Assembly (NCBI RefSeq): GCF_013030265.1 | Contig: NZ_WPZQ01000005.1 | Coordinates: forward strand, 1 to 64,000 | Origin: Ruegeria arenilitoris | GTDB taxonomy: Bacteria; Pseudomonadota; Alphaproteobacteria; Rhodobacterales; Rhodobacteraceae | Length of the DNA: 64,000 nucleotides | Direction of reading: 5' to 3' | Shown: positions 8,997-18,394 of the stretch, one piece after another | Position numbering within the stretch: the first letter of the stretch is position 1 | Layout: each line of letters opens with the position of its first letter | Program-made: the position numbers and the translations under genes | The notes under the pieces: model-generated | Databases searched by the model: none | Seen by the model: the letters and a program-made list of their open reading frames with translations, nothing else | What the model was told of the DNA's origin: nothing

Positions 8997-9884
8997 TCAG
9001 GACCTGAGAGCCAGGCGCAGATGATCAAGAAAGGCTGTAACCTTGGCGTCCATTCCCAAGCGAGATGCTGTAACGGCGAATACTTCTGGCGCGGGCAATT
9101 CGTGGTCAGGAAGAACTCTCACCAAAGCCCCGCTAGCTTCAGGAGCATCAGAAACGAACTCAGGCAGGGTTCCAATACCTTGCCCCGCTATCAGCAGATC
9201 GCGCAAAACGAGGCTATTGCCAACCCGCACGCGCGGATCAAGCTCTAATGCTGTGACACCGTTGGCGGCCGAGAGCTTCCAGCTCGTCAAATGATCAGCA
9301 AGCAAAAAGCCGATGATCGCGTGGTTTTGCAGATCCGCCGGCTGGGTCGGCGTCCCACATCGCTCCAAATAGTCAGGAGACGCAAAAATCCGCTGTCGCA
9401 TCACGCCGATCCGTCGCGCAACAAGGGCCGAATCCGGCATCGCGGCTCGGATTCGTATCGACAGATCGAACCCGCCCTCGACCATATCGATCACCTTGTC
9501 GTCCATCGAAAGAGTAAATCGCAGATCTGGATAGGTTTTCAAGAACTCTGGAAGCATCGGTGCGATAACGGTTTGGCCGAAGGAACTTGACGCATTCACC
9601 CGAAGGTGCCCACGCACCGCTTTTGAACCTTCCCTGATGGTCTGTTCCGTTTTTTCGACCGCGTCGAGAATTCCAATTGCATCTTGGTAATAAAGACTGC
9701 CGGTGTCAGTTAGTGACATGGATCGGGTCGTTCTGGTGAGCAGGACGGTTCCCAGACTTTCTTCCAGAAGCTTGATTTCTCTGCTGAGAAGCGCGGGAGA
9801 AACACCAAGGTCCTCCGCCGCACGGGCAAAACTACCGCGTTCAACGATACGGCGAAAAGCTTGCATCACTGACAGTTTGTCCAA
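8997..9884 (-). CDS. LysR family transcriptional regulator
   Basis: 295 residues. The N-terminal winged helix-turn-helix (MDKLSVMQAFRRIVERGSFA, ending LTRTTRSMSLTDTG) is followed by a type 2 periplasmic-binding-like effector domain, as in the DsbC/AaeR-like LysR branch. It is co-directional with wrbA, 106 bp upstream of it, so it may control wrbA and the DMT gene directly rather than divergently. The effector is unknown. Confidence 0.87.
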   Translation of the reverse strand: MDKLSVMQAFRRIVERGSFARAAEDLGVSPALLSREIKLLEESLGTVLLTRTTRSMSLTDTGSLYYQDAIGILDAVEKTEQTIREGSKAVRGHLRVNASSSFGQTVIAPMLPEFLKTYPDLRFTLSMDDKVIDMVEGGFDLSIRIRAAMPDSALVARRIGVMRQRIFASPDYLERCGTPTQPADLQNHAIIGFLLADHLTSWKLSAANGVTALELDPRVRVGNSLVLRDLLIAGQGIGTLPEFVSDAPEASGALVRVLPDHELPAPEVFAVTASRLGMDAKVTAFLDHLRLALRS

Positions 9885-10428
9885 GTTATCACCCTTCGAA
9901 AAAGCTGCTTTTGATGTGTTACGCGATAGATCGGGTCTACGACATGCCCAAACTCACATTCTTTCAGGTCGAGCTGATCCGTTCAATTCTGTTTGCGGAG
10001 CATCCACCACACCTGTGAACTTGAGCTCGGGAAAAGTTTTCGGTTCTGAGAGCTCCTCCCGACAATCTCCCGTCACCAGCCTCCCTATTAAATTACCAGC
10101 TTTTAGGACGGACCTAGCACTACTTTGCATATCTAGGCACAGTCAGCCTCTATACGGTGCAGCTCACTTTTCACGACTAATCCCCACTATTAGCAATCGT
10201 CGGATTCTACTCTCCGGAGTAGCTCTATACACTGCCTGGCATAGACCTGTGCTTTCGCTCTCAATGTGGTTCTCTCTCAGGAGCGTTGTGAGCAGGCCTG
10301 AGTTACGTCCGTTCTCTTATGTGTGTCTGGGTCGTCTGGCCTGTGTTTTGTCGCTGTGCGCGCTTTTCTGGCCTGTCTTCGGATATGTGTTTTCCGAGAA
10401 CCGTTGTTTTTATGGGTTGGTCTGATTC
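9885..10428. other. Intergenic region with a G+T-rich leader
   Basis: About 540 bp without a credible gene. The frame at 9703-10425 mostly shadows the LysR gene. From about 10250 to 10420 the plus strand is strikingly G/T-rich and poor in A, unlike the surrounding sequence. This could be an untranslated leader or small RNA, but no conserved structure was recognised. Confidence 0.35.
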
Positions 10429-10581
10429 AAAGGTTTACATTTCTCCGGAAAAATCCCGATTTCGGTCCGGATCTGTCAACTTAATGTAAACTTAGTGTAA
10501 ACCTTTGGCCTGATTTTGGGGTGTTTTTGAGGTCGAAAGGTTTACATCCGTCGATCTCGCGAGGGGCTGATGTAAACCTTT
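10429..10581. promoter_or_regulatory. Array of AAAGGTTTACAT boxes upstream of the helicase fusion gene
   Basis: Copies of the 12-mer AAAGGTTTACAT occur at 10429-10440 and 10536-10547. The inverted form ATGTAAACCTTT is at 10570-10581, a near-perfect one (GTGTAAACCTTT) at 10495-10506 and a half site (ATGTAAAC) at 10484-10491. The pairs 10429/10495 and 10536/10570 form inverted repeats. The array lies just upstream of the helicase gene and looks like an operator, perhaps for the nearby XRE protein, or an iteron-like protein-binding array. Confidence 0.65.
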
Positions 10582-10711
10582 GTCAACCTTATGCAACCAT
10601 TGAGGAGTGCGGGGAATCCACATTGCGAAGAGCAATTTGAAACGCACCTTCTCTTTTGTCTGTAATCCGGTAGCTATCAAGGAGACACTAAAAGAGAAAA
10701 TTTGGCGAGCA

Positions 10712-13700
10712 ATGATAACGAACGGTCAGGTGGACATTTCGCGCTTTCTTGAGCGCTGTGTATCGATTGACCTGGAAGTGGATCCTAAATCCGCTCGGAT
10801 ATTCGCATTGGCTGCCACAACGAACGATGACTCCCGACCGGCTCTAGTTGAAAAAAGCAGCTCCGCCTCAGCACTGTCGCAACTCGACACATATTGTAAA
10901 GGTTTCGACAGTGTCATCGGCCACAACATCTTGCACCACGACCTGCCCCACCTGGCCGCTGCTGCGCCCCGCTTTACCGCCTTGGCAGAGGCACCAATCG
11001 ACACGCTCTGGCTCAATCCTTTGGCCTTCCCGCGCAACCCCTATCACCATTTAGTCAAACACTATCAAGACGGACGGTTGCAAACGGGTCATGTCAACGA
11101 TCCCGAAAAGGATGCACGTCTGGTCTTCGAGGTTCTGCAAAACCAGATCGAGGCGTTCGCCAAGCTAAACACCACGACCCCAGATGCGCTGACAGCCTAT
11201 CATTTCCTTGCCACACGCCCCCCACGCAGCGGAGGGTTTGACGCTCTTTTTACTGCTGTGCGAGGCACTAGCAGACCCAATAAACAAGAAGCTTTTGACG
11301 CCGTTCGCCGCCTTTTGGCTGGACAAGTCTGCTTGCATCGGCTCGAACAGACTCTTAGCCGGATGGAAAACCCGAACCTTGCCTGGCCTTTGGCCTATGC
11401 CTTGTCGTGGATTTCTGTTGCTGGCGGCGACAGCGTCATGCCTCCCTGGGTTCGCATGCAATTCCGCGAAGCTTCTCTGATTGTGCGTCACTTGCGAGAG
11501 GCTGCTTGTAACGATGACTCTTGCCAATGGTGTGTCGAACACAACGATCCTAAAAGGGCGCTAGATCGCTGGTTCGGCTTTCCGTCCTTCAGACCCGAAC
11601 CCCTGGACGAATTCGGTCAACCGTTGCAGGAACGCATTGTGGCTGAGGCGATGGCAGGCAAAAGCGTTCTGGGCATCCTTCCAACCGGAACTGGCAAGTC
11701 AGTCTGCTATCAGATTCCAGCCCTTTCACGGTTCGACAAGACCGGTGCGCTAACCGTCGTTATCTCACCGTTAGTCGCACTCATGGCCGATCAGGTGCAG
11801 GGCCTGGCGAGAGCCGGTATATCTTCCGCCGTCACGATCAACGGCCTTCTGTCGCTGCCTGAACGTCACGACGCTCTGGACAAAGTGCGCATGGGTGATG
11901 CTGCGATCTTGATGATTTCACCCGAACAGCTTCGCAACAAGTCAGTTCGCAGCGCTCTGGCACAACGCGAAATTGGCCTTTGGGTGCTAGACGAAGCACA
12001 TTGCATCTCAAAATGGGGCCATGATTTCAGGCCCGACTACCGCTACGTCAGCCGGTTCATCAAAGAAAACTCCGGCGACGCCCCCGCTCCGATACTTTGC
12101 CTTACCGCCACTGCCAAACCCGAGGTAGTGCGCGATATAAGAGAGCATTTCAAAACACGACTGGATCAGGATCTGATCCTGCTGGACGGTGGTGCCTCGC
12201 GCACGAATCTTTCTTTTTCGGTGCGTGAAACCCAGCGTGCGACGAAACTCGCAGATATATTGAACGCGATCGAGCAGGGCTTGCCCGCCTCTGGCGTCTC
12301 CGGAGCCGTGGTTTATTGCGCGACCCGAGGTGCGACAGAACGCGTAGCCGAATTCCTAAAACAGCAGGGTGTCAGCGCCGAACGTTTCCACGCTGGCCTA
12401 CCTCCCGAAGAAAAGCACGAGATCCAGGAGCAATTCCGGACTGGCGAATTGCGCGTGATTGCTGCGACCAACGCCTTTGGCATGGGCATCGACAAACCTG
12501 ACATCCGCCTCGTAGTCCACGGCGACGTGCCAGGCTCGTTGGAGAATTACTTACAAGAGGCAGGACGCGCGGGACGCGACCGCGACCCCGCTAGCTGCGT
12601 GTTATTGTTCAACACCGAGGATGTTGAACGCCAGTTCAGCCTTTCGGCCCGTTCCCGCCTCGCGCGGCATGAAATAGGTGCCATCCTTAAAGCGCTGCGT
12701 CGCTTGGACATTCGCACTCGAGACGAAGGTAAGATCGTCGCCACTCCTGGCGAGATTGTGCGAGAGGAAAAGGACTTTGAATTTCTGCGCGATAACAACA
12801 CTGAAGACACGCGCGTAAAAACAGCTATTGCTTGGCTCGAGGAGGCGAGCCTGTTGCGGCGTGAAGAAAACAGCGTGCAAGTCTTCCCCGCCTCTTTACT
12901 CGTGCGCGATGTGAATACCGCAGCCACGTTGTTGGAAAAGGCAGATATCTCGGGCGCTCGGCGCAAGCAACTGCTGGCGATAGTGCGCCATATCGTAAAC
13001 ACACCAGTGGGAGAAGGTGTTTCCACCGACGAATTAGCAGGAACTAGCGGGCTCTCCTCCGCTGAGTTGCGCAAGGCGCTGACCGATCTGGAGGCGATTG
13101 GAATTGCCAGCGACGACACCAATATAACCATTTTTGTGCACTATGGCGTGACCGACGCATCGCAAGCCCGGCTGGATCGGGCCGCGCGACTAGAAGAAGA
13201 CCTAATCGCCGTGATGCGCGAAATGGCCCCAGATGCCGATCAGGCTGAACCGATTCCGTTCAACCTCTCCATTGCCTGTCAGGAGTTGCAACAGCGCGGC
13301 CATGGCGAGGTGCGTCCGTATCTGGTGGAGACCCTTCTGCGCGGTATGGCACAGGATGGACGTGATACGGAGGGAGGGCGTGGCAACCTTTCTCTGCGTA
13401 AATCAGTGCGCGGTAGCATCCTTGTGCGACTTCAACAGTCTTGGCGCTTTGTCGCTCAAACCGCCGAGTTGCGCCATCAGGGCGCACAACGCCTGCTGGC
13501 GCATCTTCTGACCCTCGTGCCGAAAGGCACACACGGCAAGGACATTCAGGTCGAGACCACTCTGGGAGCGATGCTGTCCACGATTACCGGCGACACGCTT
13601 TTGCGCACCAGCATCAAAGACCCAAACCGCTTAATGGACCGATCACTTTTGTGGATGCACGAACAGCAGGTGGCTACGCTGGGACGCGGACTGTCCATCT

Positions 13701-15829
13701 TTCGCCCTGCCATAACGGTGCATCTTGGCTCCAAAGGAGGTGGTTTCACCGTCCAGCATTTCGCACCACTCGAGGAACACTATGACGAACAAACCATCCA
13801 AACCCATGTGATGGCAGCCTACGCGGAAAAAGGACTGGAAAACATTGAGACAGCGCAGCGCTTGTCCGACGACTATTTCGTGCTGGAGCAAGACGCCTTC
13901 ATGCGCCGATGGATGCCGGGGCGCGGGACCGAATTCCGGCGTCAGGCCACTGGCGCCACCTATAAGGCAATTGTCGACAACCTTGGCAATCCGGTGCAGC
14001 AAAAAATTGTGCGTGACAACCGGGAACAAACCAACGTCCTTGTGCTGGCAGGACCAGGCTCGGGCAAAACACGAGTCTTGGTTCATCGCATCGCTTATCT
14101 GCTGCGCATCAAACGCGAGGATCCCCGCGGTATCCTCGTGCTGGCCTACAACCGTCACGCAGCCGCTGAAATACGTGAACGCCTTCGCCGGTTAGTTGGA
14201 GATGACTCAACCTTAGTAACCGTCTCAACGGTGCATTCACTGGCTATGCGCCTGGTCGGAGCTAGTTTCGCGGGCATTCAAACAGCCGACATCCCCGATT
14301 TCAAAGGTCTATTGCAAAAGGCTGCGGCATTGCTTCGGGGCGACGGTCTAAGCAAGCAAGAGGCCGAAGCGCTGCGTGAAACACTGATACAGGGGTATCG
14401 CTGGATTTTAGTTGATGAATATCAGGATATCGGTCCAGATGAATACGCGCTGATCGCTGCTGTGGCAGGGAGAACTCTGGATGATCCCGATCTGCGACTC
14501 AGTCTCTTTGCCGTGGGTGATGACGACCAGAACATTTATGCCTTCTCCGGTGCATCGATCCGCTACATCCGCCAGTTTGAACAGGACTACGCAGCAAAAC
14601 CGGTTTTCTTAACCGAGAACTACCGCTCTACCGGTCATATCGTCGCCACCGCCAATGCCGTGATCGCCGGGGCAGCCGCGCGTATGAAACTTGGCCATGA
14701 TATTGCCGTAGATCAGGCCCGGACGAAGGCTGACGCCGGTGGATCTCTGGCCAAATTGGATCCAGTAGCACAGGGCCGTGTGCAGATCCTTGAGTGCCCC
14801 GCTGGTAATGAAGAGCAAGCTATGGCCGCACTAGACGAGTTGATCCGCCTCTCTCGTCTCGACCCCGATTGGACATGGTCGCACGCCGCGATTATCTCGC
14901 GCGATTGGCGAAAGCTGATACCGGTGCGCGATTTTGCCGAAAACCTCGGAATACCGGTTGAAATGGCTAACGAAAACATACCTAGCCTATGGCGGATGCG
15001 CGAGATGCAGACGTTTGTCAAAGCCCTACGCGAGACACCCTCAAAGCTTTACTCGATCAATCAGTTGACCGAAGTGCTGAACACACTTTCGCATTCGCGC
15101 TGGACCGATCGTATTGGTGAAGGACTGGGCCTACTGGCACGCGAGGTTGGGTCGCGCAGCCTGCCCGTCCCAGACATAGTCGAATGGTTCGCGGAATGGT
15201 CCCGTGATAGCTGGGATGAACAAAGAGGGTTAAAGCTGCTGACGGCCCACCGCGCAAAAGGCCTGGAATTTGACGATGTAGTTATACTCGATGGCGGGTG
15301 GGAGCGGCCCTCGCGGTCCGAAGATCAGGACGCACCCCGTCGACTGTTCTATGTCGCTATGACACGTGCCCGCCGCAGCCTTGTAGTAATGAGCAACGAC
15401 AACCATGAATACCTACCAACAGGAGCACCGTCAGTTCTCACCCGTAGCGTGACGCCTGACATGAACGCGTTGCCTGGTCCCCGTCGCTTTTTTCAGGCGG
15501 CTGAGGCGCGGATGGTTGATCTTTCCTATGCTGGACGCCTGCATCCAGGCCATTCTTCTCTGAGTGCTGTTAATGCGGCACGCGTCGGCGATGCAGCGTT
15601 ATTGGTAAAGGACGGCGACCGCTGGTTGCTACACAACGAAAAAGGGCAAGTGCTGAGCCGCATGTCCAAATCCTTCGAACCACCGCCAAATACCAGGTTT
15701 GATCGGGGTGAAGTCGCCGCTATCCTTACATGGCGAAAGGAAGACTCAGGTGAAGCCTTCCAGCACACTCTCCGCCGCGATGCATGGGAGGTGGTTTTGC
15801 CGGAGCTCGTTTTCGTGTCCGTCAACTAG
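10712..15829 (+). CDS. Exonuclease-RecQ helicase-UvrD helicase triple fusion
   Basis: About 1,705 residues. Residues 15-160 resemble a DEDD 3'-5' exonuclease, with SIDLE (D20, E22), GHNILHHDL (70-78) and a distal aspartate in DPEKDARLVFEVL. Next comes a RecQ-type SF2 helicase: PTGTGKS near 325, DEAH (LDEAHCISKWGHDFRPDYR) at 427, and AGRAGRD in the second lobe. A winged-helix-like region follows. The last 600 residues are a UvrD/Rep SF1 helicase: GPGSGKT at 1114, DEYQD at 1235, GDDDQNIYAFSGAS, ENYRST, TAHRAKGLEF near 1512 and YVAMTRARR. The frame extends to a GTG at 10607, but the ATG at 10712 places the start just before the nuclease. Such machines act on DNA ends; the neighbours suggest DNA repair or anti-phage defence. 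Confidence 0.85.
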   Translation: MITNGQVDISRFLERCVSIDLEVDPKSARIFALAATTNDDSRPALVEKSSSASALSQLDTYCKGFDSVIGHNILHHDLPHLAAAAPRFTALAEAPIDTLWLNPLAFPRNPYHHLVKHYQDGRLQTGHVNDPEKDARLVFEVLQNQIEAFAKLNTTTPDALTAYHFLATRPPRSGGFDALFTAVRGTSRPNKQEAFDAVRRLLAGQVCLHRLEQTLSRMENPNLAWPLAYALSWISVAGGDSVMPPWVRMQFREASLIVRHLREAACNDDSCQWCVEHNDPKRALDRWFGFPSFRPEPLDEFGQPLQERIVAEAMAGKSVLGILPTGTGKSVCYQIPALSRFDKTGALTVVISPLVALMADQVQGLARAGISSAVTINGLLSLPERHDALDKVRMGDAAILMISPEQLRNKSVRSALAQREIGLWVLDEAHCISKWGHDFRPDYRYVSRFIKENSGDAPAPILCLTATAKPEVVRDIREHFKTRLDQDLILLDGGASRTNLSFSVRETQRATKLADILNAIEQGLPASGVSGAVVYCATRGATERVAEFLKQQGVSAERFHAGLPPEEKHEIQEQFRTGELRVIAATNAFGMGIDKPDIRLVVHGDVPGSLENYLQEAGRAGRDRDPASCVLLFNTEDVERQFSLSARSRLARHEIGAILKALRRLDIRTRDEGKIVATPGEIVREEKDFEFLRDNNTEDTRVKTAIAWLEEASLLRREENSVQVFPASLLVRDVNTAATLLEKADISGARRKQLLAIVRHIVNTPVGEGVSTDELAGTSGLSSAELRKALTDLEAIGIASDDTNITIFVHYGVTDASQARLDRAARLEEDLIAVMREMAPDADQAEPIPFNLSIACQELQQRGHGEVRPYLVETLLRGMAQDGRDTEGGRGNLSLRKSVRGSILVRLQQSWRFVAQTAELRHQGAQRLLAHLLTLVPKGTHGKDIQVETTLGAMLSTITGDTLLRTSIKDPNRLMDRSLLWMHEQQVATLGRGLSIFRPAITVHLGSKGGGFTVQHFAPLEEHYDEQTIQTHVMAAYAEKGLENIETAQRLSDDYFVLEQDAFMRRWMPGRGTEFRRQATGATYKAIVDNLGNPVQQKIVRDNREQTNVLVLAGPGSGKTRVLVHRIAYLLRIKREDPRGILVLAYNRHAAAEIRERLRRLVGDDSTLVTVSTVHSLAMRLVGASFAGIQTADIPDFKGLLQKAAALLRGDGLSKQEAEALRETLIQGYRWILVDEYQDIGPDEYALIAAVAGRTLDDPDLRLSLFAVGDDDQNIYAFSGASIRYIRQFEQDYAAKPVFLTENYRSTGHIVATANAVIAGAAARMKLGHDIAVDQARTKADAGGSLAKLDPVAQGRVQILECPAGNEEQAMAALDELIRLSRLDPDWTWSHAAIISRDWRKLIPVRDFAENLGIPVEMANENIPSLWRMREMQTFVKALRETPSKLYSINQLTEVLNTLSHSRWTDRIGEGLGLLAREVGSRSLPVPDIVEWFAEWSRDSWDEQRGLKLLTAHRAKGLEFDDVVILDGGWERPSRSEDQDAPRRLFYVAMTRARRSLVVMSNDNHEYLPTGAPSVLTRSVTPDMNALPGPRRFFQAAEARMVDLSYAGRLHPGHSSLSAVNAARVGDAALLVKDGDRWLLHNEKGQVLSRMSKSFEPPPNTRFDRGEVAAILTWRKEDSGEAFQHTLRRDAWEVVLPELVFVSVN

Positions 15830-15907
15830 GACATCACCAACAGTTTTCATGCATCCAGAGGGATCCAACGAAGCTCAGCACTTCAATCATTCCTCACCGC
15901 CGTCATG

Positions 15908-16063
15908 CTATGGATTTTCATCGAGCCGCCTGAGGCCGCATAGACGCCGGAGTAACTGCACCCGGTGCAAAGTAATGCCGGGATCACTTTCATTGCTAAC
16001 ATCCCGCAGGAAGCGCAGCCAGGCGCGTTCGTTAGGAGTCAAATCGCCAGTCTTATCACACAT
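15908..16063 (-). CDS. Small protein resembling the C-terminus of the adjacent XRE regulator
   Basis: A 51-residue frame beginning MCDKTGDLTP, 5 bp after the stop of the XRE gene and with a CGGGAGA ribosome site before its ATG. Its middle, NERAWLRFLRDVSNESDPGI, aligns with the C-terminal segment of the XRE protein, ENEVGWLQAIREASNNTDPR. This suggests a tail-domain duplication kept as a separate partner, perhaps modulating oligomerisation of the regulator. Similarity, ribosome site and coupling support it as a real gene; there is no experimental analogue I can name. Confidence 0.55.
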   Translation of the reverse strand: MCDKTGDLTPNERAWLRFLRDVSNESDPGITLHRVQLLRRLCGLRRLDENP

Positions 16064-16068
16064 GGTTT

Positions 16069-16470
16069 TTATCTCCCGAAGATCGCGTTGATCGCAGCCT
16101 GGGACCTGCTCGTCAGCCTTGGATCGGTATTATTGGAAGCCTCACGGATCGCTTGCAGCCAGCCAACTTCATTTTCCGTGACTGGCTCCCCGAATACCTC
16201 CACGACTGCTTCAGCTGCCGTCCGACCAATCGCCTGCTCCAGAGCGAGCTGCATCACGAAAGCAGGGTCCGCCTCAAGCGCAACCGCCAGCGCCGGGACG
16301 CGATCGAGCGCCACTTTGGAGCTACCCTGCTTGATCATCGTGATCATGTTCTGGTTCACATAGCCGGCCAGGGCGGCAATCTCAGCCTGGCTCTTGGTCG
16401 GTTTCAATTCGAGCACCCTGCGCTCGACGTATTTTGCCAACCTTGTTTTTTCGTGTGGTTTCTTGGTCAT
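16069..16470 (-). CDS. XRE-family helix-turn-helix regulator
   Basis: 133 residues with an N-terminal Cro/C1-type HTH (SQAEIAALAGYVNQNMITMI and KQGSSKVALDRVPALAVAL) and a C-terminal tail of about 55 residues. A GAGAGG site precedes the ATG. It converges on the large helicase fusion gene and is followed by a 51-residue protein that copies its tail. It could control the helicase through the TTTACAT boxes, but that is inference. Confidence 0.75.
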   Translation of the reverse strand: MTKKPHEKTRLAKYVERRVLELKPTKSQAEIAALAGYVNQNMITMIKQGSSKVALDRVPALAVALEADPAFVMQLALEQAIGRTAAEAVVEVFGEPVTENEVGWLQAIREASNNTDPRLTSRSQAAINAIFGR

Positions 16471-16609
16471 CGCTATCCTCTCAGAAGTGATGCAGCAAGC
16501 GCTGCATGTCTTTGATATAGCGACGGTGAGAATGGGAAATTGCGGAGGGAAAAATCAATCAAATAAAATGTTTAGCCGATTGGCAACAACTCATTCTAAC
16601 TGGGTCCAT

Positions 16610-17065
16610 CTATCCGGGCGGAAAAATTGCGGTCTTTTTTACCGTTCCATAGACAAAGCTGGTATCGATCGAGGCTATCCCACCGATAGGATGAATTCGG
16701 TGACGAATAAATTCCTCGTAGGCCTCGAGATCCGATACCAAAACCCGCAATTGGTAGTCCATTGCCCCGGTCAGCACGTGGCATTCAAGAACTTCATCGA
16801 TCATCCGAACGCGCTTTTCGAAGTTCTGGACGTCCGTTTCATTGTGTCGCTCCAACCTGATACGCACGAAGACGGTAATGGCCATCCCATACGCGGCAGC
16901 GTCAACCTCGGCGCTGTATCCCTTTATCACTCCGTTGGCTTCTAGGTTTTTGACCCGACGCAAACACGGCGAGGGAGACAAGTTCACTTCGTTGGCAAGA
17001 TCCTGGTTCGTGATGCGCCCGTCTCTCTGCAGCGCTCGAATGATCTGCCTGTCCTTAGCGTCCAT
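16610..17065 (-). CDS. mdeR: Lrp/AsnC family regulator of methionine gamma-lyase operon (MdeR-like)
   Basis: 151-residue feast/famine regulator: an N-terminal HTH (MDAKDRQIIRALQRDGRITN) followed by an RAM ligand-sensing domain. The start at 17065 has a GAGGG site; a longer frame reaches 17104. It is divergent from the methionine gamma-lyase gene, as mdeR is linked to mdeA and mdeB in Pseudomonas putida, where the Lrp-type protein activates the operon in response to methionine. The role is inferred from this gene order. Confidence 0.78.
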   Translation of the reverse strand: MDAKDRQIIRALQRDGRITNQDLANEVNLSPSPCLRRVKNLEANGVIKGYSAEVDAAAYGMAITVFVRIRLERHNETDVQNFEKRVRMIDEVLECHVLTGAMDYQLRVLVSDLEAYEEFIRHRIHPIGGIASIDTSFVYGTVKKTAIFPPG

Positions 17066-17078
17066 TTTACCCTCTTGT

Positions 17079-17095
17079 TTGGCAGAATATGCCAA
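17079..17095. promoter_or_regulatory. Palindrome between mdeR and mdeA, candidate Lrp operator
   Basis: TTGGCA (17079-17084) and TGCCAA (17090-17095) are separated by GAATA, in the 115-bp divergent intergenic region, followed by AT-rich sequence. Both the length and the AT-centred palindrome fit an Lrp/AsnC binding site controlling both genes. Confidence 0.5.
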
Positions 17096-17180
17096 TTGTA
17101 CCAATTAGATTGATATATTTCGCAACCAATAGCCCAAAGTAAAGGCGCAAACTGGCTCCAACATGTATCAGGAGCTTGCA

Positions 17181-18380
17181 ATGACTCGTTCAACCGGATT
17201 TGCCACCCGCGCCATTCACCACGCTTACAACCCTTTGGAAAATGACGGCGCGTTGACGCCACCGCTGCACTTGACGTCCACGTTTACCTTTGAAACGGCA
17301 GAGGCTGGTGGAGAGATGTTTGCGGGCGAGCGTGAAGGTCATATCTACAGCCGTATTTCAAACCCCACCTGCGACCTTCTTGAACAACGCATTGCCGTGC
17401 TTGAGGGGGCCGAGGCTGGGCTAGCTCTCTCAAGCGGCATGGGGGCGATCACAGCAGTGCTCTGGACCCTGCTGTCGCCAGGTGACGAAGTTATCGTGGA
17501 CAAAACGCTCTATGGCTGCACCTTCGCCTTCATGCGTCACGGTTTGGCGAAATGGGGGGTCACCATCACACATGTCGACATGACAGACCCCGAGAACCTA
17601 AAAGCGGCCGTTTCTGACAAAACCCGCGTTGTCTATTTCGAAACTCCGGCCAATCCGAATATGCGATTGGTGGACATCGCCGCCAGCGCCGAAATTGCGC
17701 ACTCGGTCGGTGCAACGGTCGTCGTCGATAACACTTATGCCAGCCCCTATCTGACCCGTCCGATCGAGCACGGCGCAGATATCGTTCTACACTCCGCTAC
17801 CAAGTATCTCGGCGGGCATGGAGACGTGGTTGCAGGCTTGGTTGTCGGAACCGCTGAACAGATTGCTGAGATCCGCCTAGTTGGAATGAAAGACATGACA
17901 GGCGCGGTAATGGCGCCTTTCAACGCGATGCTAATCCTACGTGGTCTGAAAACACTGAACCTTCGTCTGGACCGTCATTGTGACTCTGCCAAGGTCGTCG
18001 CAGACTTCCTCGAAGCGCATCCTGCCGTCGACGAGGTTTATTTCCCCGGTCTTGAGAGTTTCGCTCAGCACGATGTAGCGCAACGACAAATGTCCCAACC
18101 CGGCGCTATGATTGCATTTGAAATCAAGTCTGGCCTGTCTGGTGGGATTGAATTCATGAACCGCCTGCACATGATCCAGCGTGCGGTGTCCTTGGGCGAC
18201 GCGGAAACACTGATCCAACACCCGGCATCCATGACTCATTCGACATATACGCCGGAAGAGCGGGCGGAGCATGGGATCAGCGATGGCCTGATCCGTCTGT
18301 CCGTCGGGCTGGAGGATGTCGAAGATATCCTTGCAGACCTAGAGCAAGCTTTGCCCTACCCTGCCCGCAGCGCCGCCTGA
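17181..18380 (+). CDS. mdeA: Methionine gamma-lyase
   Basis: 399-residue PLP enzyme of the Cys/Met metabolism family that splits L-methionine into methanethiol, 2-oxobutyrate and ammonia. The start ATG 17181 follows an AGGAG site. PLP-binding features are visible: SSGMGA (85-90), Tyr111, and the Schiff-base lysine in SATK (K208). The motif YGCTFAFMRHG contains Cys113, corresponding to the cysteine characteristic of methionine gamma-lyases rather than cystathionine synthases. It precedes mdeB by 14 bp, and the Lrp-type regulator is divergent. The 2-oxobutyrate product is the likely substrate of the next enzyme. Confidence 0.88.
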   Translation: MTRSTGFATRAIHHAYNPLENDGALTPPLHLTSTFTFETAEAGGEMFAGEREGHIYSRISNPTCDLLEQRIAVLEGAEAGLALSSGMGAITAVLWTLLSPGDEVIVDKTLYGCTFAFMRHGLAKWGVTITHVDMTDPENLKAAVSDKTRVVYFETPANPNMRLVDIAASAEIAHSVGATVVVDNTYASPYLTRPIEHGADIVLHSATKYLGGHGDVVAGLVVGTAEQIAEIRLVGMKDMTGAVMAPFNAMLILRGLKTLNLRLDRHCDSAKVVADFLEAHPAVDEVYFPGLESFAQHDVAQRQMSQPGAMIAFEIKSGLSGGIEFMNRLHMIQRAVSLGDAETLIQHPASMTHSTYTPEERAEHGISDGLIRLSVGLEDVEDILADLEQALPYPARSAA

Positions 18381-18394
18381 ACCCGGAGACCACC

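Noticed and set aside
9703..10425. 240-codon plus-strand frame
   Set aside because: Its first third is antisense to the LysR gene, the rest has no family features and no ribosome site.
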